64,000 bases of DNA from positions 5,657,142-5,721,141 of the forward strand of contig OX463778.1 in assembly GCA_949825025.1 (NCBI GenBank), read 5' to 3'. This DNA comes from Siphlonurus alternatus (taxonomy: Eukaryota > Arthropoda > Insecta > Ephemeroptera > Siphlonuridae). A program made the position numbers and the translations under genes. A model generated the notes under the pieces. It was not told the DNA's origin and searched no databases. It saw only the letters and a list, made by a program, of their open reading frames with translations. Shown in pieces: positions 1-11,440 of this stretch (position 1 is its first letter; every line of letters begins with the position of its first letter).

Positions 1-297
1 GTTCAAAATTATGTGTCCGGTTCATTTTGGACTGTTTGGTGTCTTTTGCCTCTGATTTGTTATTTATGTATTCATGACGAAAAATATAATAAATAAATAA
101 ATTTGTGCTTCTTGTTTCAGCCTCGTAATTGATTTATTGTTATATTTATCTTGTGTTATAATTACACCAATTTATTTTGTATATTTTAGATGACAATAAT
201 TTCTGTCCGTTGTTCACATTCTGTGTAACTACGTGTATTTGCCTTTTTAAGCTCAAAGTGGACAAACTATATGAAAATTTAATTATTTTAGAAATAA

Positions 298-376
298 ATA
301 GAAGGTTCAGTAGCCAGTCCAATGGAACCAGCTCGTCGTCAGGAGTCTATTAAACTGGCTACTGAACTATCTACAT
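298..376. repeat. 77-bp hairpin element, copy 1 (YTHDC2 intron)
   Basis: Begins with AGAAGGTTCAGTAGCCAG and ends with the near inverted complement CTGGCTACTGAACTATCT. It is one of three copies in two introns of the same gene (also 413-489 and 2800-2876), and the interior is highly similar in all three. Confidence 0.8.
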
Positions 377-412
377 TGACTCTTTCTTTGTTATCCATGA
401 AAGGAATTGTCA

Positions 413-489
413 TAGAAGGCTCATTAGCCAGTCCAATAGAACCGGCTCGTCATCAGGAGCCTATTAAACTGGCTACTGAACCTTCTGTA
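413..489. repeat. 77-bp hairpin element, copy 2 (YTHDC2 intron)
   Basis: Direct repeat of the 298-376 element, about 115 bp downstream of it, with several substitutions in the stem. It lies about 55 bp before the acceptor of the 543 exon. Confidence 0.8.
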
Positions 490-542
490 TTGACTGTTTC
501 CAAAATAATTTGATTAATTTGTTTGTTATTTCCACCGTGCAG

Positions 543-3500
543 CTTCTCCGATCCGGTACTTCATCATCAAGAACGGCAACCTGCACTGCATTGAGGAGGC
601 CTCGTCCTCCATGAGGTGGACCTTCACCGCATACACCTTGCGCAAACTCAACCGAGCCCAGAAGGTACTTACGAGTACCAGCAGTTTGTCTCATTCCAGT
701 GGAAAACCCACATGAGATTCGTTACTACATTCTTTGATAGAGGAACTCGAGTTATGATTTTTGAGATTGTTTTCTACCCTCTAACATCTTTAGTATCATG
801 AAATATCTAGCATAAAGGCATAACATGACATTAGTCATTACAGCATTTTGCAACCTAAATATGATATTAAAGGTTAAGGATTGACCTCAGTTGATTGAGA
901 TCTCGGAATAGGCCCCCTTAAATGCTACAAGATTTACAGAGAACTTAGAACTCGCCATCAATAAGTGGCATGTAAATTTTGAAAAAAAGATCTGTCTGAT
1001 CAGTTTTAAGAAAAATGATGTAGAACATTGGCCCTATGGATGGAAACCGGAAATGTAGCTGTTATGAGGAAACCGCCCCCTTGAATCTGCTCAAACCATA
1101 AGCGATTGAGTTTTAGAGCATTCTTGAATTTTTAAAATTTTAAAGTTAATTTCATTTGATTCCATCTGACAGAAATTTCCTTTGACTCGCATAGTAACTG
1201 AGGTCAATCGTGACAATAATTAATAACTTGTGCCCGTCATTCAATCAATATAGATAAAAAAAAAAAATATATATAAAAACATGAAGGTTGTTTTTTCTCT
1301 TTTTAACAACTGAGCAGCTTTCTGTGTTAGCGAGCCCATTAATAACGTTCAAAACATCAAGCCATTTTTTTTAGACTAGAAACACTTAAATGGTGGGATA
1401 CATTAGTGTGACATTATTTTTTGTACACCTCTGGACAGTCTGAGTTGCTGTGGCTCCAAGAAACAAAGGAATGCACATTTGCTGTTAGGATAGGTAATAA
1501 CTTACTTTATAGTTAAAAAGTTGATAGTCACATTAAAGTATCAATCTCAAGAATTTTTACTGCAAAAATGGATAGAGGGTGCAAAGTTATGTTACTCTGA
1601 TTTTTTTTTTTCAGATTTTTTAGAGGCCTGGAAGTATTGCTAAAAAGTTTTGTGAAGTTGGATTCTAACCCACGGTTCTTTTAGGTCCTATTTTTTTTTT
1701 TTTTATTAAGAGAAGCATCAAGAGGTGTAGGCATCACTTTCACTGTACTTTCAATAATTTTTTTTAAAAGTAGTTCCCGGCATAGAAAAAAAAATAAATA
1801 AAAAAATGTAAATAACTTTGCACCCTCTATCCATTTCTGCAGTAAAAATTTTTGAGGTCGATACTCCATTCGTACTTATAATTAGACAAAGTGGCAACAC
1901 TTACAAACAGAGCGAGGGTATCGTTCATGCTGTCTGAATTTCAATTCTCTCTGTAGACTTTGTGAAGGCAAACTGAAACTCTCCTCACTGCTTTAACAGT
2001 ATTAACTTTCGCGCTTTCTTTCTCCAATATTCAACAATAATATAAGGCTCTCTGGTAAAATGACATTTCAATTCAATTCTTTATTAGTCATTTTCAATGT
2101 TCCTGCATCTTACCAAAGTGTTTATGATCCAAAAAACTGGCTTGGCGTTGAAAACATTATTCTTCTGAGCTCAAGTGAAAGCCAAAACACAATATTTTAC
2201 CAAAAGTCTGAGAAATGTAGCAAGCTCTACTGCTCAGTAGAGTGAATAGACAACCTACATGTTTTCTTTATCTATATAATTGAATGAAGGATCACAAGTT
2301 ATATTGTCGTTGTAGCACTCTCTTGGCGTATCTGCATTCGTAATAGATCGAGAAAATAATTTTTTTAACCCATTTGGAGCCATTTTTTTTAAAATTACTA
2401 GTAATGCCATCTATTGGCGAACTATCACACTATAGGTAGAGCTACTGTTAATATTAAAAAATTTGCTCCAAATGGGTTAAAAAATTCTTTTCTCCATCTG
2501 CAGATACTCCAAAAGAGCGCTACAATGACGATGATTGTCATTTTTTTTTTCCCATTTTTCCATTTTTTTTTTCTTTTTTTAACCTTGTACATTGTGTTCA
2601 TTTTTTTTTTTTATGTTTTTGCAGGAGGGCAAGACGGTGGTGATGATCTTCAGCGTGCAGCGTAGCGGTGGCTTCCAGGGCTACGCTCGGCTGGGCCGCG
2701 AGGAGGTCGCAGGAAACCCCCTGGTGCGCTCTCTCGAGTGGCTCAAACTGGGGGACGTTCCCTTCCAGGTACTGTCCATCTTTCATCGTAAATATTGTCG
2801 TAGAAGGTTCAGTAGCCAGTCCAATGGAACCAGCTCGTCGTCAGGAGTCTATTGAACTGGCTACTGAACCTTCTACGTTGACTCCAAGGAAAATGACTCT
2901 AAAGCCTCGCTGAATGTTTGCAGGCGTCACGACACCTGCTGAATCCGTGGCATGAGAACCAGCGAGTGCAGCACAGCCGTGATGGTCAGGAGCTGGAGAC
3001 GAGCGTGGGTGAGAGTCTTTGCCAGCTGTGGGAGCGAGTGCCGGCCAAGCAGCGGAACTTCCAGATGGCCCCTCCCCCCTCCTGCCTGCCCATGCCACAG
3101 TTTAACATGGTAAGAGTCACCAAATATTAGCCGTGATGCAATGTCAAATGGGACTGATTATTTATCCTGGTTTTTCACTAATCAGTGTCATTGAATTTGG
3201 TTGGCATGAACCACGGTTAGTGAGAAAGATGGTTAAATTTCTGGGTAACTTTTTCGTGAATGCGTCAATGAATAATGCCTTACAAAGTTATATTGCTCTA
3301 TGCTATTTAGTTTACATTTCTATTTAATTGGAGGAAAGGATTTTTGGCTGCCTATACTCTCTTGGGGGAAGTTTGTATCGTGGAATGTTTCATACTTGAA
3401 TTTCTGGTTTGCAGCCTGAGTATGAGCAGCCCGAGGCATATTTTCTTCAGTCCGTGAACTTTAATTTTGATTTTTATCAATTTATTTTTTAGTTTTGCAT

Positions 3501-4178
3501 GAAACCACTCCTTTTTTGTATTTAAAGCTGTTCTTTTATTTAAAAAAAAAATAACAATAAAAGAAAAGAAAATGCTTTCGTAGGGACTTCGAGAGATAGT
3601 GTTAACTGTCCTATCTACTGTAATGCAAGAGAGACTTAAAAACCATAAAAATATTAAAAAAATAAGCTTTTTAGTTTGAGAAAAAGGTTTTGAAATGTTC
3701 CTGACTCAAAACTAACTCCTAATTAGTAATAGGTTGCAAGATGTTTTCAAATTAATGGCTTTAATAATTATGTATAACACTAATTAAAAAAAAATATATA
3801 AATTAATTATGGAGAGACATTTTTCACTTTAAAGTTGAAACCTTCAAAAATAAAAATTAGTAGAATAAATCAATACATTTTCTAAGTACTATGTTTCTTG
3901 CATTGTAAAACAAACAAAATCCATTCTCACTATGTGAGATCTAGAGGGAACAAAAGTGAAATAAGAAATAAGACTGACGAATTGTTTCTGTGTTTTGTCA
4001 CCAGATGGACACAGCTAGCTCCGCCTCCATGATGCAGCCCCAATTCGGACGTCCCATCCGTGGGTCCTACGGCTACCTTGGTCCCTCGGGCCCCTACTCT
4101 CCGGGCCCTTCGGGAGCTTACTCCCCGGGCGGCAACAACTCTCGTGGAGGCAGATACTCGGGCAGCAAGTTCTACTGA
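543..4178 (+). CDS. YTHDC2: YTHDC2 3' end: YTH domain and C-terminal tail (partial)
   Basis: Four exons: 543-664, 2625-2768, 2924-3109, 4005-4178 (TGA). All junctions are GT-AG and phase 0 after the first exon; earlier exons lie upstream of the window. YTHDC2 is an RNA helicase-type m6A reader acting in the cytoplasm, with the YTH domain near its C terminus. Seen here: RYFIIKNGNL, RKLNRA, IFSVQRSGGFQGYARL, HLLNPWHENQ, SRDGQELE and QLWERVP, the order and spacing of a YTHDC2-type YTH domain; the LLNPW...QLWER block is closer to YTHDC2 than to YTHDC1 or YTHDF. The first cage tryptophan (MRW, codon in exon 1) is kept. The stretch after GREE is shorter than in human YTHDC2 and I see no second cage tryptophan. 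The last exon encodes a Gly/Ser/Tyr-rich tail with repeated GPxGxYSPG, ending SGSKFY. The helicase, ankyrin and R3H parts are not in the window. Confidence 0.9.
874..1217. mobile_element. MITE family B, copy 1
   Basis: Inverted ends of about 13 bp (ATTGACCTCAGTT at the left, its complement at 1198-1211). The body, around a CCATCAATAAGTGGCAT motif, is shared with 36836-37175 (same strand) and 60050-60388 (opposite strand). There is no coding capacity. Confidence 0.7.
1535..1870. mobile_element. MITE family A, copy 1
   Basis: Inverted ends built on ACTGCAAAAATGGATAGAGG and its complement CCTCTATCCATTTCTGCAGT. Family members are also seen near 4254, 5232, 31668, 42300, 46505 (half copy) and 62331. 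The centre holds a degenerate tRNA-like box-B (GGTTCGAATCC in the best copy, at 62331). Confidence 0.75.
2299..2537. mobile_element. Fold-back element, GTCGTTGTAGCGCTCTT ends, copy 1
   Basis: Left end ATTGTCGTTGTAGCACTCT and right end AGAGCGCTACAATGACGAT form an inverted repeat. Inner arms around AACCCATTTGGAGC also pair. Same terminal sequence as 43627-43987. Confidence 0.65.
2800..2876. repeat. 77-bp hairpin element, copy 3 (YTHDC2 intron)
   Basis: The best preserved copy: the outer 21 bp (GTAGAAGGTTCAGTAGCCAG...) are a perfect inverted repeat. It fills half of a 155-nt intron (2769-2923). Confidence 0.85.
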
Positions 4179-4253
4179 CCACCCTGAACACGTCTGAACA
4201 CGTTGGTACTGAGTTGTAAATAAGCCTGTCGGTGCAACAAGAATTTAAATTAG

Positions 4254-4590
4254 AATGACAAACTGCATGAAAAATTTTATTGCAGAAATGAATAGAGGGT
4301 ACCAAATTTTGCAAATCTGAATTTTTTTCAATTTTTTTTTTTTTTTGTCCTGGGACTATTTTTAAATATTTATTGAAAGTTTTGTAAGTTAAGTTGACAT
4401 CCCTGAATCCTAATAAAAGGGTAGGACCGAGACGCGTATTGAAGCCTTCAGGGGGCGTGGCCGCACTTATAATAATTTATTTAAAAATAGTTCTATGTTT
4501 CAAAAAAATCTGGAAAAAAATCAGAAAAGCATAATTTGGTAACCTTAAATCATTTCTTCAGTATAAAAATTTTCATGCAGGTTGTTCATT
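4254..4590. mobile_element. MITE family A, copy 2
   Basis: Ends AAATTTTATTGCAGAAATGA and the matching inverted end near 4555-4580 with one T/C-rich change. It starts about 75 bp after the YTHDC2 stop, so it probably forms part of the 3' UTR. Confidence 0.7.
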
Positions 4591-5231
4591 ATCAAATGCT
4601 GAAGACCTTCCTACTAGATATAAAGTGTTTGAGATTGTCCTATGTGCAAGTCAATGTTAGATTACGTGTGATTTCTATTTTGTTTTTGATAAATTGTTTT
4701 CAAATTTGGCAGCTTTTTATAAAAATTACTGATCTAGCACCAACAACATTTGTCATAAGAAATTCAGTAATCTTACATTGTTAATAAAATACACAATCTC
4801 GTCCTCTCAGAATATAAATGTTGTATAAACCATTAGGTTTTGATGCTATTATGGACCTTATGTACTGTAGCATTAGGTCCATAACAGCACCAAAATCTCT
4901 TGGTTTTGCAACATATATATTCTGAAGTGACGACATGTGTTTAAAAAATAGCAGACAACTAACAGAAACTCCATTATTGATAAATATATGTCATGAGGAT
5001 TTAAAAAATATATTCATACATAAGCTTTCTATGCAGCTGTCATCTGATTTGTCAGTGCATTTTAAAGATGAATGTATTTTGTTAGATGTTAATTTTTTTT
5101 TAGTTATCTGTTTCAATTTTTTCCCATAAAAGCTGCACGGCAAATTTGAAATAACTTCATTAACAAAATTAAAGACAGTACTATAAAATTTCTATGTTAA
5201 GAAAATCACTGTTGCAAAGAAGATTATTGAC

Positions 5232-5498
5232 ACTTAAAAATTTTATTGCAGAAATAGATAGAGAGTGCAAAGTTATGACTCTGATTTTTTTCAAACTTTT
5301 TAGAGCCTGGGAAGTTTTTTTAAAAATTTTTGCCGAGGTCGGGTTTGAACCCACGCCCCTTTTGTTCCTATCCTTTTATTAAGGAGCCTGTGTACTTTCA
5401 ATAATTTTTTGAAAATAATGGACTCTAAAATATCTGGAAAAATCATAGTTGCCTAACTTTGCACCCTCTGCAATAAAAAAGGTTGAGGTGGATATTAA
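5232..5498. mobile_element. MITE family A, copy 3
   Basis: Same terminal sequence (TTTTATTGCAGAAATAGATA) and interior (GTCGGGTTTGAACCCACG) as the other family-A copies, with a deletion on the right side. Confidence 0.7.
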
Positions 5499-7252
5499 GA
5501 TTTTGTTGTGCTAGCTATGACCTCCCAGGTTTGAATGTGCGACATCACAAAAGTGGTTCCCCTCGCTTATGAGACAACTCGCATTCATCATCTTCAAATT
5601 TGGAAGGTTAAATTTCAATCTAAGATTTAAATGTTTCGACCTAACAGTAAGATTTAAAATATTCTTCAAAACAAGGCTATATTTAGCTGTGTTGTATTTT
5701 TTTTTTTTTTTTTTAATTTAACTTATAACAATACTTACAATTTGTTATACAGTATAAGTAAAAGAGGAGTGGATGGAAAGTTTATTTCATTATTCTTTCC
5801 TCCCAAATTTCAGGGTACATTTTGATTCTTGTCCGTTGGTTTTGTTGAAATATCTCCTAAGGCTGCATTACTGACCATGTGTCCAATCAACCAATCAATG
5901 AATGAATCAAGTCAGAGATTCTATGAGAATATTCAAACTCTGTAACAATGAAGATTTTCTACGTTTGTTTTGCTAATTGTGTGAAATTTATGCTTCTATG
6001 TACATTTTCTGGACATTTTTGTTTATATTAATTTATTTTGCTAGTCCAAAGTTAAGATACTGGTTTGTTTCTATTATTTTTTGATAAAAATCTGGCTGCG
6101 CATATCAGAAATTATTTTTGTTGTCTGAAAAATGCATATTTATAAAATTGATGTTAAATCAAATAGGGAAAGATGGTTCATAGAATTTTATTTATTTATT
6201 ATTATTTTTTTTTTTGCATGAAACATCAATGTTCTCAGCTATAAAGCTAATATTGCAAATAAATGCAACTCAAATCACAAAAATGTGGAGATAGTTTGTA
6301 AATGTGTTTTACAATTACTTTTTGATAATAGTGTTATGTAGCCAAAATTTTTCTTACAGTTTTACGACTGGCTACCTATTAAACGGAAATTTAATCATTA
6401 AATTTAGATTCCCTTTTCTATTTTTCTTTTCTACTATATTAATGTTTTACGGGCAACGCTATAGCTTTTTTTTTTTAAACTAAAAATATTTTATTTTTGT
6501 TTGTATTTTTTTTTTTTTTTTTATATTATCATGCAGGTACATGATGTTTTTTGTTTCTTTATACTTTATATTTCTTTGAGATATAATTGATCTCTATAAA
6601 CCAGTATATAAATATATATAATAACAAAATTCTACATTAAATAATTACTATAATATATATGGTATTATACCGTTAATATGGTTAATAATGAGTTACCAAG
6701 CATCAATGTTTGTTTGTTATAAATCTTGACATTTTTCTATTATTTAACAATGACTTAATTTCTTTATATTCATAATTATAACCATGCTCTAGCTGTTTCT
6801 GAGTGGCATATTAAATATTTAATTCTGATTACCTGCAAGAGTCTTAAATAAACAATGTTCATATAATCATATGATTATAATATTCATAATAATTTTGATG
6901 TATCATATCAGATGTCAATAACTTCTGTTTGAACTGAGCAATAGTGGCCGCACTAGTGTGGTTCATTTCTGCTGCTCACAGCATTTATCTCATGTGACTG
7001 AAGCTGTATTCTTTCAATAATAAAGATTATTAATTATTTAAAGTGTAGTTTTTATATTTATATTAAAAATCCAATATGCCAAGAATTAAATAGCCTTAAT
7101 TTCTACTAGAATAAAAAAAGAATATTTGGTTAATTGAATTGTATACAAATGTTATATATCTGTTTTAATTGTCATAATTTGTGTTTTTATGGGTCCTTTT
7201 TCTTTCATTAAAATAGTTGTCACATAGACAATGTTTCATAATAAATAAATAA

Positions 7253-7608
7253 TTAAGGGTAAGGTAACGCCACCAATGTTAAAAAAAATCCCTCTCACAA
7301 AAATTCTGAAAAAAATTTAAAATGTTCTCCTCTACACCCCCTATCAGTAGCTAAAATATCAGGTATACAAATACGATCTAGTTTTTGAGTTATGAATTTT
7401 TAAAGTTGACCAATTTAACAGGGGAGTTTCATTTCTCCATGTTAAAGTAGTCAACTTTAAAAATTTATAACTCAAAAACCAGATCGTATTTGTATACCTG
7501 ATATTTTAGGTACTGATAGGGGGTATAGAGGTGAACATTTTAAATTTTTTTTCAGAATTTTTGTGAGAGGGATTTTTTTTAACATTGGTGGCGTTACCTT
7601 ACCCTTAA
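7253..7608. mobile_element. TTAA palindrome family C, copy 1
   Basis: A near-perfect 356-bp fold-back. The left arm begins TTAAGGGTAAGGTAACGCC and the right arm ends with its complement. The centre is a short segment around GGGGAGTTTCATTTCTCC. TTAA at both ends is the target duplication typical of piggyBac-type transposons, but no transposase is present, so this is a non-autonomous element. Confidence 0.85.
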
Positions 7609-7939
7609 GTTTTTTTTTTATTAAATTTTTGTATTTATTTATTTTTTAATTAAAACTGAATTAATGTTAACTCTTGAAATATTTTTATTACATGAAAACA
7701 AATTTCATTAAAAAGATCATTGTGAACTGTCAAGAATCAATAATTAAATTTGCAAAATAAAAAAAAAAAAAAAAAAAAAAAAAGGAGAAAAAAAGGAGAA
7801 AAAAAGCTATTATAACACCACAGAGACGCTATAATTAATAGTGTATGGTTTGGGTCTAGGTATTTTCGTCGCAAGACATTTGGTCGTAAGGACATATCGT
7901 CGCATAGATTAATAAAAGTGTAAAAAGAAAGGGTGTTAC

Positions 7940-8294
7940 TTAAGGGTAAGGTAACGCCACCAATGTTAAAAAAAATCCCTCTCACAAAAATTCTGAAAAA
8001 AATTTAAAATGTTCTCCTCTACACCCCCTATCAGTACCTAAAATATCAGGTATACAAATACGATCTAGTTTTTGAGTTATAAATTTTTAAAGTTGACTAC
8101 TTTAACATGGAGAAATGAAACTCCCATGTTAAATTGGTCAACTTTAAAAATTCATAACTCAAAAACTAGATCGTATTTGTATACCTGATATTTTAGCTAC
8201 TGATAGGGGGTGTAGAGGAGAACATTTTAGATTTTTTTCAGAATTTTTGTGAGAGGGATTTTTTTTAACATTGGTGGCGTTACCTTACCCTTAA
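7940..8294. mobile_element. TTAA palindrome family C, copy 2
   Basis: A 355-bp element almost identical to 7253-7608, with the centre in the opposite orientation. The 330 bp between the two copies is unrelated apart from a short CGACGAAAT-type stretch near 7865-7900. Confidence 0.85.
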
Positions 8295-8606
8295 CTGTCA
8301 AATAAAACCGTACCGTGATCGTCATGCACACGTGTAACTAGTTTTGTAAGCACTTGCAAAAGTTTGAAGTTATGTGTTCAACACACTGGGAATTATGTTG
8401 AAATCTTTATAAATTCGGTGTAATTTAATTATAACGTATAGAACTAAAACTATATAATAATGAATCGTAAATTAAACATTGTGTGTTTGTGAACTTACCT
8501 TTATTTTTCCCCCATTTTATATACTGCATATTATTATTATTCATTAAATTTATTAAATGTGGATGTAAGATTTTTTGTTTTATAATGTTCTTCGTTTTGT
8601 CATATT

Positions 8607-9562
8607 ATAAACCCTAATCTGCCTAGCTTGCCCGGGCATGCAAATGAAATTTCTAAAAAGTGACCCCTTCAAGTTGAAAAAATCCCAAAAACACATTATC
8701 ACACCTAGGGCTCTCAAATTTGGACCACATATACGTCAGGGTCTTCCCTATTGCGTGTTTTATTTAAAAAGTCATAGCTAGGTTGAACCCTGAAGGATTT
8801 TCAGGGTCAATAGTAAAACTATAAAATTCAAAGATTTGCAAGGTCTTGAAAATTCTGAAATTGTCAGAATTTTAATTTGAATTAGTAAACTTTTATTTTA
8901 TGGTTTTAGTGTAACCTGACAGGTCACCCTTGACCCTGAAACGGCCCTAAAAACATTTAATTCTCAAAATACGTAATTTTAAAAATCAAATTCGAACTCA
9001 CAAAGGTCGAATTAGTGTAAAACGATATATCATTTTGCTTGCCCATAAAGCGTTATTTCAAAATCGACCCCTTTTCAGGGTCGGTCCGACCCTAGCTTAA
9101 ACCCATATTTTTTTACCTTGGCATATGAGGTATTGTTTTATACTAATTTGATCCTTCCGAGTTCGAATCTGGCAACAAAATGTATGATTTCCGCATTTGT
9201 AACATTTTCAGGGTCAGTTCAGGGTCATTGGGCAACCTTGAAAAAAAAATGCAACACGAAATATATATTTTTGAATGACGTGTTGCCCATATATTTTAAA
9301 TTTCAAAAAAATCTAACATGATTTTTTCTTCAAATCATGGTGTACCCTGAGAGACCTAACCGGCACCTGAAAAAGGTCCTAGAAAATTTTTGTCACTTTC
9401 ACCTGATTAAGAAAGGTTCAAGGTAGCTTTTCTCATGCAAAATTTGTAGTTTCTATATGTTTCTAAGTCGAATACTATAAGGTCAGGAAAAAATTTCAAA
9501 TTTGAGTAATTTTTCGTCAAAAAATGAGCTGAAATTAATTCAGGCCGGCAGATTAGGGTTAA
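8607..9562. mobile_element. TIR element with AACCCTAATCTGCC ends
   Basis: The left end AACCCTAATCTGCC and the right end GGCAGATTAGGGTT are inverted repeats about 0.95 kb apart. The interior is rich in CAGGGTC/GACCCTG motifs. No transposase was recognised. The right 60 bp is mirrored at 10143-10205 by the next palindrome. Confidence 0.55.
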
Positions 9563-10205
9563 TGGATTAATTAATTATATCGGAAAGTGAACAGAAATTA
9601 TTCTGTCTTTTTTCTCTACACCGGGCCCTACACCTTTCATTACAATAAAATATATATCCCCGTAAAATATTCAAATTCATACAGTTTATTAAAGTTTCAT
9701 TATATACCATTTGCAACATTTGACAAATTAAGAGCGTATCCAGGGGGGGGGGAGATCGCCAAGTGGTCCCAAAATAAAAGTGTTAACATATCCCCCCCCA
9801 CCCGTACCCACCCGGCCCTCCCACTCCAAATTTTAACATTGCGGGATGGGCACCGCCACCTCCCCCCTCCCCAGAGCTGGCGGCCGGGTGGCTACGGGTG
9901 GGGGATGCATGTTAACACTTTTATTTTGGGACCACTTGGCGATCTCCCCCCCCCCCCCCTGGATACGCTCTTAATTTGTCAAATGTTGCAAATGGTAATG
10001 AAACTTTAATAAACTGTATGAATTTGAATCTTTTACGGGGATAAATATTTTATCGTATATTAATGAAAGGTGTAGGGCCCGGTGTAGAGAAAAAAGACAG
10101 AATAATTTCTGTTCACTTTCCGATATAATTAATTAATCCATTAACCCTAATCTGCCGGCCTGAATTAATATTTCAGCTCATTTTTTGACGAAAAATTACT
10201 CATAT
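9497..10205. repeat. 709-bp palindrome with GC-rich loop
   Basis: The arms pair from GAGTAATTTTTCGTCAAAAA at the left to its complement at the right. Inside lie pairing blocks containing CACCGGGCCCTACACC and a poly-G/poly-C pair (CCAGGGGGGGGGGAGATCGC against its complement). The loop (about 9830-9890) is GC-rich. It overlaps the end of the 8607-9562 element. Confidence 0.7.
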
Positions 10206-10262
10206 CATGAATTCTCGAAAGAAATTTAAAATACAAAAATTACGTATAAAATTTAAACCTTT

Positions 10263-11002
10263 TTAGCGACCAAATGTCCTTGCGACCAAATGTCTAATAT
10301 ATATATATATATATATTATATATGCAACGAAATGTCCGTGCGACCAAATGTCCTTGCGACGAAATGTCCATGCGACGAACCAGAGATGCAAATCTTCGCG
10401 CGAAACCTGGTGCGCGAAACTTTCGCGAAACTTTCGCGCGAATATTCGTGAAATTTAAAAAATGACTGTCGCAATGCGATTTTTCAAATATTCATCAAAA
10501 AATTAAGAAAACAAGATAAAATGGCCCCTTTCATGACCTGTCTATCCTCGAATGTGTTAAATGATTTTAAAAATAATTTAAAGTAATTTTTAAAATTAAT
10601 AAAAAAGAAATAAATTTTTTTATATCTAATAAATTAAATTGAACTCTTTTTAAATTCATTTATGCAATTAAACCTGTCATTAAAGCAATATTAGGAAGAA
10701 AACTGCGTATTCATTAAATACGATTCGAAAAAGTAGAGCGGGAAATTCAAATATGTCAATTTCGCGAAGTTTCGCGCGAAGTTTCGCGCGAAACTTTCGC
10801 GAAACTTGACTTGCGAAACTTCGCGAATATTCGCGAAACTAGCGAAATTTCGCGCGAAGCTTCGCGAAGCGTTGCATCACTGCGACGAACTGTCCTTTTG
10901 CGACGAAATGTCCATGCGACGAAATGTCCTCTTTTGCGACCAAATGTCTGCGACCAAAAGTCCTCTACGACTACGACCAAATGTCTTTCGACGAAAATTC
11001 CG
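10263..11002 (+). repeat. GCGACSAAATGTCC minisatellite, split by a hAT-like MITE
   Basis: About ten degenerate copies of a 15-18 bp unit reading TGCGACGAAATGTCC or TGCGACCAAATGTCC lie at 10263-10380 and 10883-11002. The 502-bp insert between them is annotated separately. Confidence 0.75.
10381..10882. mobile_element. hAT-like MITE with TTTCGCG subterminal repeats
   Basis: The ends CAGAGATGCAAATCTTCGCG and (complement of the right end) CAGTGATGCAACGCTTCGCG are inverted repeats, flanked by a perfect 8-bp direct repeat CGACGAAC at 10373-10380 and 10883-10890. An 8-bp duplication and CAG-type ends fit the hAT superfamily. Both subterminal regions are packed with TTTCGCGAA/TTCGCGCG motifs. No coding region. 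Confidence 0.85.
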
Positions 11003-11151
11003 GCTCCCGTATGGTTTCATTTTATTAATGAGAGTTAATGACGTCATCCGAGCTGCCCAATCGCTGATCACAAAATCGCCGATTGGCTAGCTATCTCGGA
11101 TGACGTCACTGATGATGAAACCAACGGTGATTGTTCGACCATGCAGGTAGT

Positions 11152-11197
11152 GTGGCCCAGAGCGAACTTGAGTACTCAAGTACGCTCTGTGTGGCCA
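11152..11197. repeat. Short palindrome with AGAGCGAACTTGAGTA motif
   Basis: GAGCGAACTTGAGTACTCAA followed by GTACGCTC forms a tight palindrome flanked by GTGGCC on both sides. The same half-motif occurs at 25200, 25964, 26721, 26752 and 63926. Confidence 0.6.
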
Positions 11198-11302
11198 CTC
11201 GGAATTCCGGTGGAAGTAATTTTTTTTTTAAATTAAATTAAATTTAATTAAATTAAATTCAAGGTTACAATTCAAATTCCTTACCCATAAGACACGTACG
11301 TA

Positions 11303-11375
11303 TTATACGGAGGACTCGCTGTAGCGACTCAGAGACTCTTTGAGTCACTACAGCGAGTCCTCCGTGTCTTTTAAT
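11303..11375. repeat. Hairpin, CGGAGGACTCGCTGTAG arms
   Basis: CGGAGGACTCGCTGTAGCGA pairs with CACTACAGCGAGTCCTCCG about 25 bp later, giving a compact inverted repeat just before a family-J element. Confidence 0.65.
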
Positions 11376-11440
11376 TTCAGAGACCCACAGCTATAATAGG
11401 GTCTCTAGCTGGTATTGTGACTCATCTGGCCCGGTGTTGT

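Larger units (their letters stand above)
665..2624. other. YTHDC2 intron made largely of MITEs
   Basis: Holds a family-B element (874-1217), a family-A element (1535-1870) and a GTCGTTGTAGCGCTCTT fold-back (2299-2537). The acceptor at 2624 is preceded by long T tracts. No further exon was seen. Confidence 0.6.
4179..7252. other. YTHDC2 3' flank: AT-rich, two family-A MITEs, no gene
   Basis: Two family-A elements lie at about 4254-4590 and 5232-5498, the latter with a readable box-B-like GGGTTTGAACCC. The rest is AT-rich with poly-T tracts. I found no supported exon between 5500 and 7250. Confidence 0.6.

Noticed and set aside
4015..4314. 99-codon minus-strand frame over the YTHDC2 last exon
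   Set aside because: Antisense to a Gly/Ser/Pro-rich coding exon; no splice or domain support.
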